Below, one piece after another: positions 30,101 through 39,417 of a stretch of DNA of 64,000 nt (its first letter is position 1; the number at the start of each line of letters is the position of its first letter). Where the stretch lies: the NCBI GenBank assembly GCA_016709725.1, contig JADJMG010000001.1, positions 682,001 to 746,000 on the forward strand. The letters are read 5' to 3'. This DNA comes from Bacteroidota bacterium (GTDB lineage: Bacteria; Bacteroidota; Bacteroidia; AKYH767-A; OLB10). The notes below the pieces were generated by a model, which searched no databases, had not been told where the DNA came from, and was given only the letters and a program-made list of their open reading frames with translations. Made by a program: the position numbers and the translations under genes.

Positions 30101-33100
30101 GTCGTAAACAAAGACTTGATAGGCTTCTGTAGTAAGCAAGGAATTGTCGAGTACTATATTTTTTTGAAATGGATTATTATCCAATATATGCCTATCGGGT
30201 ACCCAAAGGTAGGTGTAAGCATTATTAGTATCATTGCTTGTGGTAGTAATATCAGCGGTGAGTGTGATGTCTTGATCTGCACAAGGGGTATCAGAACCAG
30301 ATGTAATAGAAGCTGTGACACTCATAGCCGGATGAACAATTAATGTTACTGGGTCGGATGTGAAGCTACCATCACTTGCAGTGATGTTGTAAGTGCCAGC
30401 TGCAAGGTTATTGGGGAGATTAAATAATGAATCGCTACTGCTGAGGTTGTGCGAGGGTGTAAGATTTAATGTAATTGTAGCACTATGGTTAGCACCTTGC
30501 ACAAGTATTGAAGTTGTTGTGCCTTCACAAATTTCATCATCTGTTAAGCGTACAGTAATTGTATTAGGGTTTCTATAGATAATTCTTGTTAATGAATAGG
30601 GTGGTAGTATTAAATCACCAGGTATATCAATTTCGCCAGTCGTCTTTAAATGATGAATCCCTTTTGTACCAGTGCTAGTTGGCCCGTAGATTTGCGAAAT
30701 GCCAGCCGTTGGATTAAAACAAGTTAATTGAACCATACTTAATGGTGTTGTCGTTATCAAACCGTATGAGGTCAACAACGTTAAATCTGAACTAGAAATA
30801 GAGTAATTTCGATTCCCTAAATTTAGAATAACCGCCTCAAAACCTTCTTTCTTTTCAAACGACCATCCATACAGATTTAAATATTCTGTACTTGTAATGG
30901 TCTGACCTACTGTTCCAATATAGGTTATGTATCCAATGTCATTTGCATTTGAACTAAAATCGATTTTATGAGCAATTACGTTATTGCCTTTCATAGCGAG
31001 TGCTATTTCATTATTAGCTGCACCAGATGCTGTAAATCCAAATTTGGTTGTTGAAAAATTGGCTGCACTTGAGGTGCTTACGTTGAATGGCAATTGGTTT
31101 TGAGAAAGTCCTTTAAAGCCTCTATCGGATTCAAAAATATTTCCATATACTGCATCCGAAGTCATTGCGTGAGAACAAATGTGTGTTATTAAAGGAGATT
31201 CCAAATACTTCAGTGTTTGAATAGCATTAAAAAGACCATGAGCCCAAGTTCCAACATTCTTTGCTAAATCATCATTCATATTGTATTCTGTTAGCCAAAC
31301 TTCCAATGGTGGAGTCAATGAGGAATTCAGATTTTTATCTTTTATTTGTTGAATTTCATTTTCAAATAAATCTTTACATTTATCCAAAGGTTTAAGAAAC
31401 ATTTTACCAATATTACTAGCGAACAATTGTGTTCCAGTTAAACCACTGCTATAATATTCATGAATTGTAATTGCATCGGGTCGATGTCCGCTAATAGAAA
31501 TATTTGCAAGAATTACATTGAGCCAATTACTTCTTCTTCCCGCTGAGTTATCACTAAATGAAGTGCCCACCACAGCAACTTTAACATTTTCAAAAGGTGC
31601 TAGACTTTTTAATTGCTGAGTAAATGTATTAGCCTTTGAAATATAATCAAAAGATGAAGGAAAAACTTCCAAGTATTCTTCATCACTTAAATAGAATTCG
31701 TTACCAAGTTCTACATACTTTACAGGTAGGTTTAATTCATGCGCTCTATAAAGACTCGCAACCTCGTAGTTGAATCCAGAGGAAGTTAGCACGTTGAATT
31801 GAAAGATTGGTCTGCTTGCCACGCCATCATTGCTCGTTTTAATGTGTGCCATATCATTTACAAAAAAGCCTCCCACTTTGGTTGAATTGAATTCTTTTTT
31901 ATGAGAGCTTCTAGTATAAAATAAATTATGAGGCAATTCGTTTTCCGGAATGAACCAACCTGTTCTCCAATCCCAAAAATTACCATTCGTACCTCCATTA
32001 ATTCGAATATTGCTTATTCCATTATGCAATAAAACGGGTAGATTGAAATTATCAGGGTTGGAACCCAAGTCAGACCAATTTTGGCCTGGATCAAGCACAC
32101 TTGAACCATTGTATCCAAAATAATCTTCAGAAATTGGATGATTCCATTCTAGATCATTATCATCTTCAAATAACGTTGGAGTTATTGGAATAATGACCGG
32201 TATACCTGGGTCAAGTTTATTTGCCCACGTAAATGTTGAATAAGAAGTTGCTACACTTCCACTTTTAACTTTACCAGAAAGTACATTACCTGTTGTACTT
32301 GTGTTCCCTATATTTTTCCAACTTGAGCCATCCCACGTCGAAACAACTAAACCTAAAGTGTCATATAAACCACAACCAATACTATCCCAGTAAAGAGAAA
32401 CATATACATTACTCGATCCCGTACTTCTAGTTAAATCCCAATAACTACACGAATTCAATAGACGGATTGTTGTATCCATATTAACACCCTTTATTTGGCT
32501 TGTTAAATGATATCGAGCTATATAAGCATCCGAAGAAACACTTGGTACCGTAATTTCAATTGCACCTAAAAATCCCTCATCTCCAACCGGAAAAACAAAA
32601 GCCGTATTCCCAATTTTCTTTACCGTCCCATCAACAAAACTTTGGTTGCTGGCTCCTGTGGTTGTTGCAGTAGCTTTTAGTGTGATAATGGTGTCTGTAT
32701 AAAGGATGCCACTGGTGAGTTGTAATAAACTATCGATGGTAATGGGTTGGTTTAGGGTTACATTACCCCCTGCTTTGTCAACGATTAGTTTATTAAAGGT
32801 TAAGGTATTGGTGCCGCCACCAAATTCTTGGTTTTGTTCGCCAGCAAATTTTAAGGTTCCTCCGCTTGTATTAAAAGTAACATTGTTTCCATTTACAGTA
32901 ACATTTCCATTATAAATATTTGTTCCGGCATTGGCAGCTTGTATAGCCCCGTCCCCGCATTGAAATAAACATCTTTATTATAAGTGTCGGCATTTTGGCT
33001 GGCTAATTTTACATAGGCGGTGGATGTGTTTCCATTGGTAATTGTAACTACACCGTCGTAAACATTTGCCCCATCCCATGTATTGTTTAAAGTTGATCCT

Positions 33101-34074
33101 GTTTTAGTAAGCGAAGTACTATCTCCAAAGGTTGTTGATTTAACAACGAGGTTTGGTGCTGTAAAATTCACTTTTCCTAAAAATGAATTTGAGTACACAT
33201 TAAACAATACACTACCACTAGCCGTAATGCTATTTTTACTGGTTGCCGATTGATTAATATTTTTAAATTGAATAGTTCCTGCACTAATTCCAGTACTACC
33301 TGTAACTAAACATGCGCTATCGCCGAGAATAGATGCGCCATAAGTTCCGTTTGCAAAATTGATTCCGCCATTTCCTGTACTATTTACATAGATGGTATCA
33401 TTAAAATAACTAGTATCACCATAAGCCATTTGCAAAGAATAATTCCCACTACTATACAAATAAACTTTTCCGTTAAAGGTATCACCAGCGTCTTGCCCCA
33501 TTCTTAAATAAACGGTGCCCGTGTTTTTGATGGTTACATCATCATTAAAAGTACAACCCCCTTCCCCATAACCACTGGCCGAACCATTTTGCTCAAAGCT
33601 TCCGGTCTTATCAAAAGTTCCGCCGCTAAATTTAATTTGTCCAGCAATTACATCTAATATGCAATTAAAGTTGGTACCCTGAAAAAAAGCATAAGTACCT
33701 CTCAATTTTAAATTTCCATTATTAATAGCACCACCGTTTAAGGAACTTCTACCAGAAACATGAAGTTCGTAGGTATTTAAATTTATGGTGTTTGCTGAAA
33801 TTACAAGCCTTGTAATGGTTCTATTTCCATCCAATAAAATAGAATTTACCCCACCGTTGCTTAGTGTTACTGTATCATTAGTGCTTGGGACACCTCCCGG
33901 ACTCCAGTTGCTCGAATTTGACCAGTCGGTACTGGTAGCACCGTTCCAAGTGTAGTTGCCAGCGTTAGCGTTTACGTTTATTAGAAATAGTAGTAAAATA
34001 ATGCACCTCGCCAGAATTGGTAAATTGGCATGATGGTAAATTGGTAAATTGGTGAGTTGGTGAGTCTTTTTCAT
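27120..34074 (-). CDS. Giant T9SS surface protein with beta-helix and embedded GH-A glycosidase domain, two frame breaks
   Basis: One gene of about 2,300 residues in three reading segments (34074-32893, on to 28160, and to 27120). Breaks near 32940 (adding one base gives GLYKAANAGTNIYNGNV) and in six T's at 28213-28218 (giving NEFTFFDEGIFLDNDPYIGP) restore a continuous chain. Order: signal peptide; YTWNGATSTDWSNSSNW beta-helix repeats; a linker with VKKIGNTAFVFPVGDEGFLG; a TIM-barrel-like glycoside hydrolase domain with RINGGTNGNFWDWRTGW, the Asn-Glu acid/base pair in KYVELGNEFYL and a likely nucleophile in EVWLTEYNM, which fits clan GH-A; an Ig-like block; a second right-handed beta-helix; and a T9SS type A tail (LYPNPANEYLKVKW ... 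AGLYFVKARI). The exact GH family and substrate are not clear. Probably secreted and cell-attached. Confidence 0.78.
34016..34068 (-). repeat. Minus-strand ACCAATTTACC repeat inside coding start of giant gene
   Basis: On the minus strand CACCAACTCACCAATTTACC is followed by AATTTACCATCATGCC and AATTTACCAATT. This is a common Bacteroidota intergenic repeat word, but here it encodes residues 5-21 (HQLTNLPIYHHANLPI) of the predicted signal peptide. Confidence 0.6.
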
Positions 34075-34189
34075 ATAATGAGGAATTAAAATTATGAAAT
34101 TTAAATTTTATAGTTAGCACTTATATTTTACTCTAAAAAAAGGTGGCTTGTGGGCCATTTTCAAATCTTCAAATCAGAAAATTTTCAAA

Positions 34190-34597
34190 TTAATTCGTCA
34201 CAAATGCAAAAGTATCACTCCACACACCGCTACTATTCTTCAACCTCACATACCCAAATTGAAGATCGCTGTAAGCAAAGCTGCCTAAAGAAAGAGTAAT
34301 TCGATTTCCTGTTCGTTGCCATGACATGCCTGCAGGTAAGCCCGAAGTTTGGTCAAACGTAAACTGGTGATTGGCTAAGTCGGCTTGTCCTTCCTTACTT
34401 CCTACTTTCACCTCAATCAAATCAATTTGATTGGTGTCGGTCAACGTAATAAACATGGTTCCTTCCACCACATCATTGACGGGCTGCGAAGTGATAACAT
34501 AAGCGTCAAAATTGGACTGCGCTTGCAGTGAATTCCCTGTAAGAATAAAAAGCAGAAGAACTAAACATCTTGTTAAAGCACTCAGATAATTTTTCAT
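34190..34597 (-). CDS. Small secreted protein of unknown function
   Basis: 135 residues starting at ATG 34597 (MKNYLSALTRCLVLLLFILT), with a signal peptide ending near LQAQ; the longer frame to 34690 is not needed. The mature part (FDAYVITSQPVNDVVEGTMF, VKVGSKEGQADLANHQFTFD, LKNSSGVWSDTFAFV) looks like a single beta-sandwich. It precedes the giant surface gene by 115 bp in the same direction and may be its partner. No T9SS tail is visible. Family not recognised. Confidence 0.65.
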   Translation of the reverse strand: MKNYLSALTRCLVLLLFILTGNSLQAQSNFDAYVITSQPVNDVVEGTMFITLTDTNQIDLIEVKVGSKEGQADLANHQFTFDQTSGLPAGMSWQRTGNRITLSLGSFAYSDLQFGYVRLKNSSGVWSDTFAFVTN

Positions 34598-34783
34598 AAA
34601 AAGAGGATTGGTTAAGCGAATGTAAAAAAGATTTTCGGAAAAGCAAGAGGTTGGGTGAAAAAAGTTGAAATGATAACGCAAAATAAACAATAGACGCTAT
34701 AAAAGAGTCTTTAGGTTTGAATTGATTTTGCTTCGAATCGGAAAATATTTTACTTTTATAAATCAATCCATAAAACAAAAACC

Positions 34784-35129
34784 ATGGCATACGACGAAAA
34801 TTTGGCGGGGCGGATTCGTGATTTATTAGATCCCCAATTACCCTGTGAAGAGAAAAAATGTTTGGTGGGCTTTGTTTTATGATTGACGGCAAAATGTGTA
34901 TGGGTGTAATGAAAGACAAAATTATGCTTCGTATTAATCCCGATGATCGTGAAAAATTATTGAAGAAAAAGGAAGTAAGCCGATGGACTTTACAGGTCGT
35001 GAGATGACAGGCATGTTATATATTGAAGAGGAAGGCATCAAAACGGAAAAAAATTTGAAGGAGTGGATGGATGTGGCATTGGCATATAATAAAATTGCGA
35101 AGGTGGCGAAGAAGCGGCGGGTGGTTTAA
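34784..35129 (+). pseudogene. TfoX N-terminal domain protein, broken by two frame shifts
   Basis: No single frame is open, but the three frames spliced together read as a TfoX/Sxy N-terminal domain protein of about 114 residues: MAYDENLAGRIRDLLDPQLP, then KKMFGGLCFMIDGKMCMGVM and DKIMLRINPDD, then KPMDFTGREMTGMLYIEEEG and LKEWMDVALAYNKIAKVAKK. Breaks are at the six-A run 34853-34858 (one base missing) and at about 34965-34974. The full length of the family domain is present, so either sequence errors or recent inactivation could explain it. Family members are linked to competence regulation in proteobacteria; in Bacteroidota the role is unknown. Confidence 0.7.
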
Positions 35130-35378
35130 ATTAAATTTCGGGAGTGGACGTAATTTTTGCTTCGGATCAGAAACAAGCTGCAAGCTTCAAGCTTCAAGGG
35201 AGATTTTAGAAAGAAATGATTTTGCGACGATAAAAACGTTGCGCCCGTTGCTTAACGCTGCGGTCGCTGTGTTTAAGTGTGAATTATATGTCTGTAACTA
35301 GCTGTATATCAGAAGCTACAAATCCCTTGTAACCTATGTATTTTCATCGACGTACAAAGAAAGACTAAACTCAAAATC
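35130..35378. repeat. Intergenic repeats before FadL gene
   Basis: No gene is visible. AAGCTGCAAGCTTCAAGCTT at about 35174-35197 is a short direct repeat, and ACGTTGCGCCCGTTGC...GCTGCGGTCGC...TTTAA (35236-35276) is a copy of the CGTTGCG unit also found near 22051 and 44188. The last ~100 bp should hold the promoter for the next gene. Confidence 0.45.
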
Positions 35379-36674
35379 ATGAAAAATCTTTCATTAATAG
35401 TATGTTTCTGTTTGCTTGCTGTATCAGCCATAGCACAACACGACAATCTAAGTAACTTAAGTGCTGAATGGGTACGAACTCCAGCGCGTAATGCAGCAAC
35501 GGATGCCAATGACATCGTGGTTTACAATCCTGCAGGACTTATTAAATTAAACAATGGTTTCCATATTAACTTGGGAAATCAAAGTTTGTTCAGAAAGCCT
35601 AGTCACACCTTCGACTTCGGTATGGGTGGTGGCGAAAAAACGTATACTCAAGATGGAAATGATCTATTTCTTCCAAACTTATACATGACGTATAAGCAAG
35701 ATAATTTTGCTTTGTTCACTGGTGTCTTCATGGCAGGCGGTGGTGCAACAGCAAACTATCCTACCGGAAGTATCACTACAGAATTAATCGGTATGCAAGC
35801 GTTGATGGGTGCACAAGGAGCTTATGCTGCTTATGATCATCAAAGCTTGAAAGCATCTTCTTTTTATTTAACTACAACGTTAGGTGGATCGTATGCTGTG
35901 AATGATATGATTTCATTTGCAATAGCAGGTCGCTATATTGATGCAACGAACAAAACACAAGCTGGATTGTCGTTAACCCAATCACCGATGATGTTTCCCG
36001 ATTCACGTTTTGAATTGAATACAACAGAAACAGCTTCTGGCTTTGGTGGAGTATTTAGTATGATGGTGCAAGCAAGTCCACGCACACGTTTCACCGCTCG
36101 CTATGAGTCGGCAGTGAAAATGGATTTTGAAACCAAAACAAAAAAAGATGATTTAGGAATCGCTACGGATGGTTCAAAAAGTCGTCGCGACTTACCTTCT
36201 GTCATTGCATTTGGTGCTGCATTTGCGGCTACCCCTACCGTTATGGTTTATGGTGACTTCAACTACTATGCACAATCATCTGCGAATTGGGGTACGTCGA
36301 CCATGGCTACTAACGAGAAAAACTATGCTAACTTAGCCGGTGACGCTATGGGAATTAATATTGCCTCTACCTTCCAAGCAGGAAAAAACTTCTTGTTTAG
36401 TGTAGGTGGTGGATATACCGATTTCCAATACAGCGATCGCAATGGTTATTTTACAAAAGCGGGTGCATTTGAAACGGCTCCTGATGATAACTACAATATC
36501 AACACAGGAATGAGCTATACAATTAACAACAACATTACATTCACGGCTGCTTATATGCATACTTTCTACAAAGACCAAACGGTTACTGCAGTTCTTGCAC
36601 AGCCTTTAGATGTGAAAGTAAAAACAAGCAATAGCTTAGATGTAATTGCTTTAGGCGTAGACATCAAATTCTAA
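35379..36674 (+). CDS. OmpP1/FadL/TodX-family outer-membrane transport protein
   Basis: 431-residue outer-membrane beta-barrel of the FadL type, which in the family passes hydrophobic molecules such as long-chain fatty acids. The signal peptide is MKNLSLIVCFCLLAVSAIAQ. The N-terminal hatch-like part has the signature ARNAATDANDIVVYNPAG, and amphipathic strands follow to the terminal LDVIALGVDIKF with a C-terminal Phe. Length matches the Bacteroidota FadL family. A strong bidirectional terminator follows at 36696. Substrate not determined. Confidence 0.9.
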   Translation: MKNLSLIVCFCLLAVSAIAQHDNLSNLSAEWVRTPARNAATDANDIVVYNPAGLIKLNNGFHINLGNQSLFRKPSHTFDFGMGGGEKTYTQDGNDLFLPNLYMTYKQDNFALFTGVFMAGGGATANYPTGSITTELIGMQALMGAQGAYAAYDHQSLKASSFYLTTTLGGSYAVNDMISFAIAGRYIDATNKTQAGLSLTQSPMMFPDSRFELNTTETASGFGGVFSMMVQASPRTRFTARYESAVKMDFETKTKKDDLGIATDGSKSRRDLPSVIAFGAAFAATPTVMVYGDFNYYAQSSANWGTSTMATNEKNYANLAGDAMGINIASTFQAGKNFLFSVGGGYTDFQYSDRNGYFTKAGAFETAPDDNYNINTGMSYTINNNITFTAAYMHTFYKDQTVTAVLAQPLDVKVKTSNSLDVIALGVDIKF

Positions 36675-36695
36675 TAAAAATATTTTATAAAAAGA

Positions 36696-36723
36696 GCCGC
36701 TCAGTGATGAGCGGCTTTTTTTT
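36696..36723 (+). terminator. Rho-independent terminator between convergent genes
   Basis: GCCGCTCA GTGA TGAGCGGC (36696-36715) is a perfect 8-bp GC-rich stem with a 4-base loop, followed by eight T (36716-36723) and preceded by an A-rich run, so it can stop the FadL transcript and also the converging SRPBCC transcript. Confidence 0.9.
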
Positions 36724-37213
36724 ATCCATTCACTACAATTCCGTTGCCGATATCTTTATTGCGTAGATCGATACCATGCTCAAGCCAAGCCTTTAAATTC
36801 ACGAGATAAAAAGCCCATCCGGAAGAACAACCTAAACGAATACTTTTCTTTGAATCATCATCTTCAGGAATTTCAGATTGTGTTAACGTAACTAGTACTT
36901 GATTATTTATCATGGAAAGTTTCACTTCTACTTTTGTTTTCCCAGCGAAATAAAATGCAAAGAGATCTTTCCCGTTGGCTTCCAAAATTTCTCCATACTC
37001 GGTAAATTCATAACCAAACCAGTTCCAAGCGTATTCATCACCGGCTTGCATCGCATCGCTTATCTCAACAACATCGGCTGATTTCTTCACACGCGCCTTT
37101 GATAAAAACCATTTTTCCAATTCTTGACAATTGGTCCAGGCAGTGTAAACTTTTTCCATGGGGGCATTGACAACAATGCGTTGCGTGAATTTGGTCCAAT
37201 CGAAATCCTGCAT
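36722..37213 (-). CDS. SRPBCC/AHSA1-type domain protein
   Basis: 163-residue cytoplasmic protein of the SRPBCC (START-like, AHSA1) superfamily, a helix-grip fold with a hydrophobic cavity. Family signatures are RIVVNAPMEKVYTAWTNCQE near the start, then LEKWFLSKA, a central beta region, and the C-terminal helix GCSSGWAFYLVNLKAWLEHG. It follows a DinB-like gene after 12 bp in the same direction. Ligand and role unknown. Confidence 0.85.
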   Translation of the reverse strand: MQDFDWTKFTQRIVVNAPMEKVYTAWTNCQELEKWFLSKARVKKSADVVEISDAMQAGDEYAWNWFGYEFTEYGEILEANGKDLFAFYFAGKTKVEVKLSMINNQVLVTLTQSEIPEDDDSKKSIRLGCSSGWAFYLVNLKAWLEHGIDLRNKDIGNGIVVNG

Positions 37214-37225
37214 AGGTTAATGCCT

Positions 37226-37756
37226 TTATTTCACTAGTGGAAAATATCTTTCCTCAATCACTTTCATGTGATGTATTTGATGACCCACCAATACAAAACC
37301 AAGCGCGAGTACCGACATTTCGATTTCAAAACAGATTCCAGTCCGCATCAATGTTTCTGCATTACAGCTCTTCAATAAACTACATGATGATTTTCTCAGA
37401 TACATAAACTCATCTCTTAATTCATCGAGTGAACGACTGTTGGCGTTGGCATTCGCTACAAACAAATCCTCGTCGTAACCTGCGAGCGCGGTTTGGTCGT
37501 TTCGGGCGAAACGTAGTATGCGATAACTCTGCACACGTTCATTATCGTTGATGTGTTGGAGGATATCTTTTACTGTCCATTTTCCTTCTTGGTAAACGCG
37601 GTTACCTATTTTTTCTAAACGATCCCAATCGAAATTATCCCAATATTCGAGCGAATTTCCTAAAGCCTGAATGAGATCATCTTCTTCCACTTCCAAAATA
37701 TAACGATCAAAGAAAGTGGGCAGGGGTTGAATCCTGTTTCTGTTAAATGCATTCAT
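37226..37756 (-). CDS. DinB family protein
   Basis: 176-residue four-helix-bundle protein of the DinB/YfiT type. Metal-ligand histidines are visible at conserved places: WTVKDILQHINDNERVQSYR and VLVGHQIHHMKVIEERYF, with LARNDQ-like RFARNDQTALAGYDED between. Family proteins are often thiol-dependent metal enzymes or of unknown role. Next to the SRPBCC gene (12 bp) it likely belongs to the same transcript. Confidence 0.88.
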   Translation of the reverse strand: MNAFNRNRIQPLPTFFDRYILEVEEDDLIQALGNSLEYWDNFDWDRLEKIGNRVYQEGKWTVKDILQHINDNERVQSYRILRFARNDQTALAGYDEDLFVANANANSRSLDELRDEFMYLRKSSCSLLKSCNAETLMRTGICFEIEMSVLALGFVLVGHQIHHMKVIEERYFPLVK

Positions 37757-37786
37757 GATAATAAAAATATTTAAAAGTTTAACTTA

Positions 37787-38698
37787 TTATTTTAATTGAA
37801 AACTTTTTGCAATCGGCTCAAAAGTTTTGCGACTTAATTCCATTGAACTCATCGACCTTCCCATCATCATATAATAATTCTCCTTTTCTCCATAAAGAAA
37901 AACTTGATAATTATAACTTGATTTCTTTGTTTTGCTAAAGGTAGTACTTTCCATAATATATCCCTTCAAGTTGTGAATCGTAATGGGATTTATAGAAACA
38001 GAAATCAAGGAATCGGTACTGATAAGGCTTTTCAATTTTAATTCTGCAAACTCTTTTTCATCTTTTGGTTTATCTTTAATCGATTGAGAGGCCACTGAAA
38101 AACTCAAAAAGGCGGGAGTATTTCCCTTCTCATTCGTATATACCACACCTGAACTTGAGTTTTTAGCTACTTTAAAAATATTTGTGTCGATAGAAACCGA
38201 ATAACTAAGGGAAGCAAAAGGATCCTCTACCATATTTTCATCATACATTGTTGTCAAAATTATTTTTTTCAGCTCCGCGCAAATCACCTCATTACTATCG
38301 GGAGCCATGGCATCAATAAAAATTGTTTTTGTAGAATCTCCAAAAATTAAAAAGTACTTTCTCACTTTTCCCTTTTTATTCTCATTATACAACTCATACA
38401 AAAAAGCTTTATTGTTTGAAACCACCACTTCTTTCTTATTCACTAAATTAAATCCTTTATTCTTCATATTATCCGATTCCACCGAAGCCATATTTCTTTC
38501 TAATGGATTACGTAATATTGAAACGATAATACTTGCATTTATGGAAGTATGCTCAAATCCATTAAACCGAGTGGCTAATTTGAATTTATCACTTACCTCC
38601 ATGCTACACTTCATACCGGGAACAAGGATTCGATTTGCCGTTTGACTAAATAAGGTACTTGCGAATAATAACTGAACAAGGATTAGTAAATACTTCAC
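37787..38698 (-). CDS. Secreted protein of unknown function
   Basis: 303 residues with a signal peptide (MKYLLILVQLLFASTLFSQ). The mature chain has two halves with similar layout, each ending in a helix-like stretch (AELKKIILTTMYDENM and RKTFEPIAKSFQLK), suggesting an internal duplication of a PsbP/DUF1795-like alpha-beta unit; this is only a pattern impression. No catalytic motif or sorting domain is visible. It lies 30 bp upstream of the DinB gene in the same direction. Confidence 0.7.
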   Translation of the reverse strand: MKYLLILVQLLFASTLFSQTANRILVPGMKCSMEVSDKFKLATRFNGFEHTSINASIIVSILRNPLERNMASVESDNMKNKGFNLVNKKEVVVSNNKAFLYELYNENKKGKVRKYFLIFGDSTKTIFIDAMAPDSNEVICAELKKIILTTMYDENMVEDPFASLSYSVSIDTNIFKVAKNSSSGVVYTNEKGNTPAFLSFSVASQSIKDKPKDEKEFAELKLKSLISTDSLISVSINPITIHNLKGYIMESTTFSKTKKSSYNYQVFLYGEKENYYMMMGRSMSSMELSRKTFEPIAKSFQLK

Positions 38699-38852
38699 GT
38701 GTAATTTTTATTTTGGTTAGAGCATGTAAAAGTAAAACAGTTTTCCTCAATACTCCTATATCAATTTCATGAACTCGAGCATAAAAAGTTAAAATTTGGA
38801 AGATAAAAAGCCCACTTGATATATTTTAACTAACTGTTTTTCAACTAATTCG

Positions 38853-38881
38853 TTGAAACGCCTAGTAAATGAGTAACTTTA
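38853..38881 (+). promoter_or_regulatory. Possible promoter of the sigma-factor operon
   Basis: TTG at 38853-38855 and TAACTTTA at 38874-38881 are separated by 18 bp, close to the Bacteroidota TTTG-N19-TAnnTTTG pattern with one mismatch in the -7 box. The GTG start of the sigma factor is 46 bp downstream. Confidence 0.35.
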
Positions 38882-38927
38882 AACCCAGCAATTAGTCTTA
38901 TTCTCGGACTCCTATTTATCCTCAACA

Positions 38928-39416
38928 GTGACCACGGAAGAATACAATATTTGTGTAGATACCCACGCAGACGGTGTGTATCGATTTATCCTACACAGCA
39001 CACGCGACAAGGAATTTTCTCAAGACATTGTTCAAGATTCATTTGAAAAAATGTGGATGAATTTGGATAATATCAATGGTGAGAAGTCGAAGTCGTATTT
39101 ATATACGACGGCTTATCATACCATGCTCGAAAAACTTCGTCGACAAAAAAAGCAAGGAAACTGGAATGAAGTGAGTGAATCGGATTACAGTCATAGTAGT
39201 GGACATTATCAAGGATTAAAAGAAATAATTAAAAATGCCTTGGATCGATTACCAGAAATACAGAAGTCGGTGATTATGTTGAGAGATTACGAAGGTTATT
39301 CTTATCAAGAGATTGGAGAAATCACCAACTTAAGTGAAAGTCAAGTAAAAGTATATATCTACCGAGCACGATTAGCGATGAAAGAATTCATCGGAAAATT
39401 AGAGAACGTCATCTAA
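38928..39416 (+). CDS. ECF-type RNA polymerase sigma factor
   Basis: 162-residue sigma-70 family factor of the extracytoplasmic-function type. Region 2 is seen as FILHSTRDKEFSQDIVQDSF and EKMWMNLDNI (core binding and -10 recognition); region 4 as LDRLPEIQKSVIMLRDYEGY followed by the helix-turn-helix SYQEIGEITNLSESQVKVYI. The start is GTG 38928. The next gene begins one base after its stop and encodes a membrane protein in the usual anti-sigma position, so the pair probably forms a regulator/antiregulator unit that also controls the downstream DUF2807 gene. Confidence 0.92.
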   Translation: MTTEEYNICVDTHADGVYRFILHSTRDKEFSQDIVQDSFEKMWMNLDNINGEKSKSYLYTTAYHTMLEKLRRQKKQGNWNEVSESDYSHSSGHYQGLKEIIKNALDRLPEIQKSVIMLRDYEGYSYQEIGEITNLSESQVKVYIYRARLAMKEFIGKLENVI

Positions 39417-39417
39417 A

